From Lates calcarifer (Eukaryota; Chordata; Actinopteri; Centropomidae), in the NCBI RefSeq assembly GCF_001640805.2, contig NC_066833.1:9596715-9660714 (forward strand): a DNA stretch of 64,000 bases, in the 5' to 3' direction. Position 1 is the first letter of the stretch, and the number at the start of each line of letters is the position of its first letter. The notes beneath the pieces were generated by a model that saw only the letters and a program-made list of their open reading frames with translations, ran no database searches and was not told the DNA's origin. Below, piece by piece: positions 63,291 through 64,000 of the stretch. A program made the translations under genes and the position numbers.

Positions 63291-64000
63291 GTGAGTGGAG
63301 CGCACCAAGAGAAAGTGTTAAAATAAAAAAAACAACAAGTCAGTTAGTCGTTACACACTCCACACTTCATTTATTCAGAACAAAGCTGAGCAGAGGCTGC
63401 ACAGTTAGTTCACATAATGTTAATTTGGGGTTTAAATCACTGCCTCTGCTCTTTTTCCCACTTGAGCTGAAACTTTAGTGCGAGTCTGAGTGAGTCTTGT
63501 GATCATCTGTCCCCTGAAACCTGTTAGAAACCCAGCGGTGTCAATAATCATCACTCTTTTTTTGGGGGGGGGCCAGATTAACAGCTTTTTGTCTGACAGC
63601 GGCGAAATGGCCTGTCAGTGAAGATGATGCACTGCGCCTGGCACACGTTGTTCAATACAGTCAGACTCAGAGACGGTTACAGCTGCCGGTGCGTTCATTT
63701 GCATTCAGATGTGTTGTCTCCGAGGACCCTTTTGATTCGGGTTGATTCGAGCAGTTTTGTTTGCGGTGCTCTCCTCTGCCTGTTTGTTTATAGTGAGAGG
63801 AGAGAGGTGGCGAGAGCGGGGCAGACAATGGGGCCATCCACTGCAGATCAGTACTAATGATGTGTCTCATCACGCTGCACTTTCCATGCCTCGTTTGTGT
63901 GCTTGATGAATAGAGTAGTGTCGATTATGGCAGTTTGTGAACTGGTGAATAATAGCCTGTGTTTGTCTGCCCTGCAGCATCCTGTCCTGCTGTTGTCTGG
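63291..64000 (+). other. slc39a10: slc39a10 intron 8, incomplete
   Basis: The sequence after the donor at 63291 has no in-phase acceptor followed by the expected GDFAVLL-type continuation. It includes a G-run at about 63565-63572. Window end cuts the intron. Confidence 0.75.

Noticed and set aside
63962..64000. Acceptor-like CCCTGCAG near the right edge as the start of exon 9
   Set aside because: The following bases do not give the expected Gly-Asp-Phe-Ala continuation in the required phase.
1..64000. CRISPR array, operon, riboswitch or other prokaryotic system
   Set aside because: The gene structure with spliced exons and fish-type repeats shows eukaryotic nuclear DNA; no regular spacer-repeat pattern is present.

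Overview
The window is nuclear DNA of a ray-finned (teleost) fish. It has long gene-poor stretches, canonical GT-AG introns, a CpG-rich promoter-like block, many short microsatellites, and decayed transposons of types I know from teleost genomes (Tc1/mariner, a LINE 3' end, a Penelope-like element). There is one recognisable gene: the 5' two thirds of a ZIP-family zinc transporter of the LIV-1 subfamily, slc39a10 (ZIP10), on the + strand. It runs off the right edge before its last exons.

Layout. From 1 to about 43.7 kb I find no exon that I can support. This flank holds a GCTA-rich palindromic cluster (3.4-4.0 kb), a 700-base decayed trinucleotide tract (8.3-9.0 kb), Tc1-type remnants (12.8-13.56 kb and 41.05-41.3 kb), a LINE 3' end (15.9-16.4 kb), a Penelope-like remnant with a GIY-YIG motif (19.6-20.3 kb), other dispersed repeats (21.6-22.9, 30.2-31.1 kb), and several 0.2-1.2 kb blocks whose base composition and homeobox-like cores resemble vertebrate conserved non-coding elements (best at 26.8-27.4, 31.3-32.4 and 41.3-42.4 kb). 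As I recall, mammalian SLC39A10 borders a very large gene desert on its 5' side, so this flank may be the compact fish counterpart. That is inference.

At 43.77-44.55 kb lies a CpG-rich block with a YY1-like site, a TATA-like string, a possible first-exon splice donor and three metal-response-element cores (TGCRCNC). It is the best candidate for the slc39a10 promoter. A roughly 10 kb first intron follows; it contains two other candidate untranslated exons, repeats and microsatellites. The start codon is at 54069 in a large exon (54048-55242) encoding the signal peptide and His-rich ectodomain. Six more coding exons (55550-63290) encode the CPAL-containing, prion-related ectodomain end and transmembrane helices 1-5 with the HNFSDG and HELPHELG metal-site motifs. 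All six join in frame.

The main oddity is that the large His-rich exon cannot be read in one frame. It needs three frame changes (+1, -1, +1) to connect the conserved N-terminus to the conserved downstream exons. Sequence error in the CAY-GAY repeats is the simplest explanation; real polymorphism or decay is possible. I found no evidence of a wholly new system. The points most worth checking are the frame breaks, the metal-response cores at the promoter, and the fold-back transposon derivatives.
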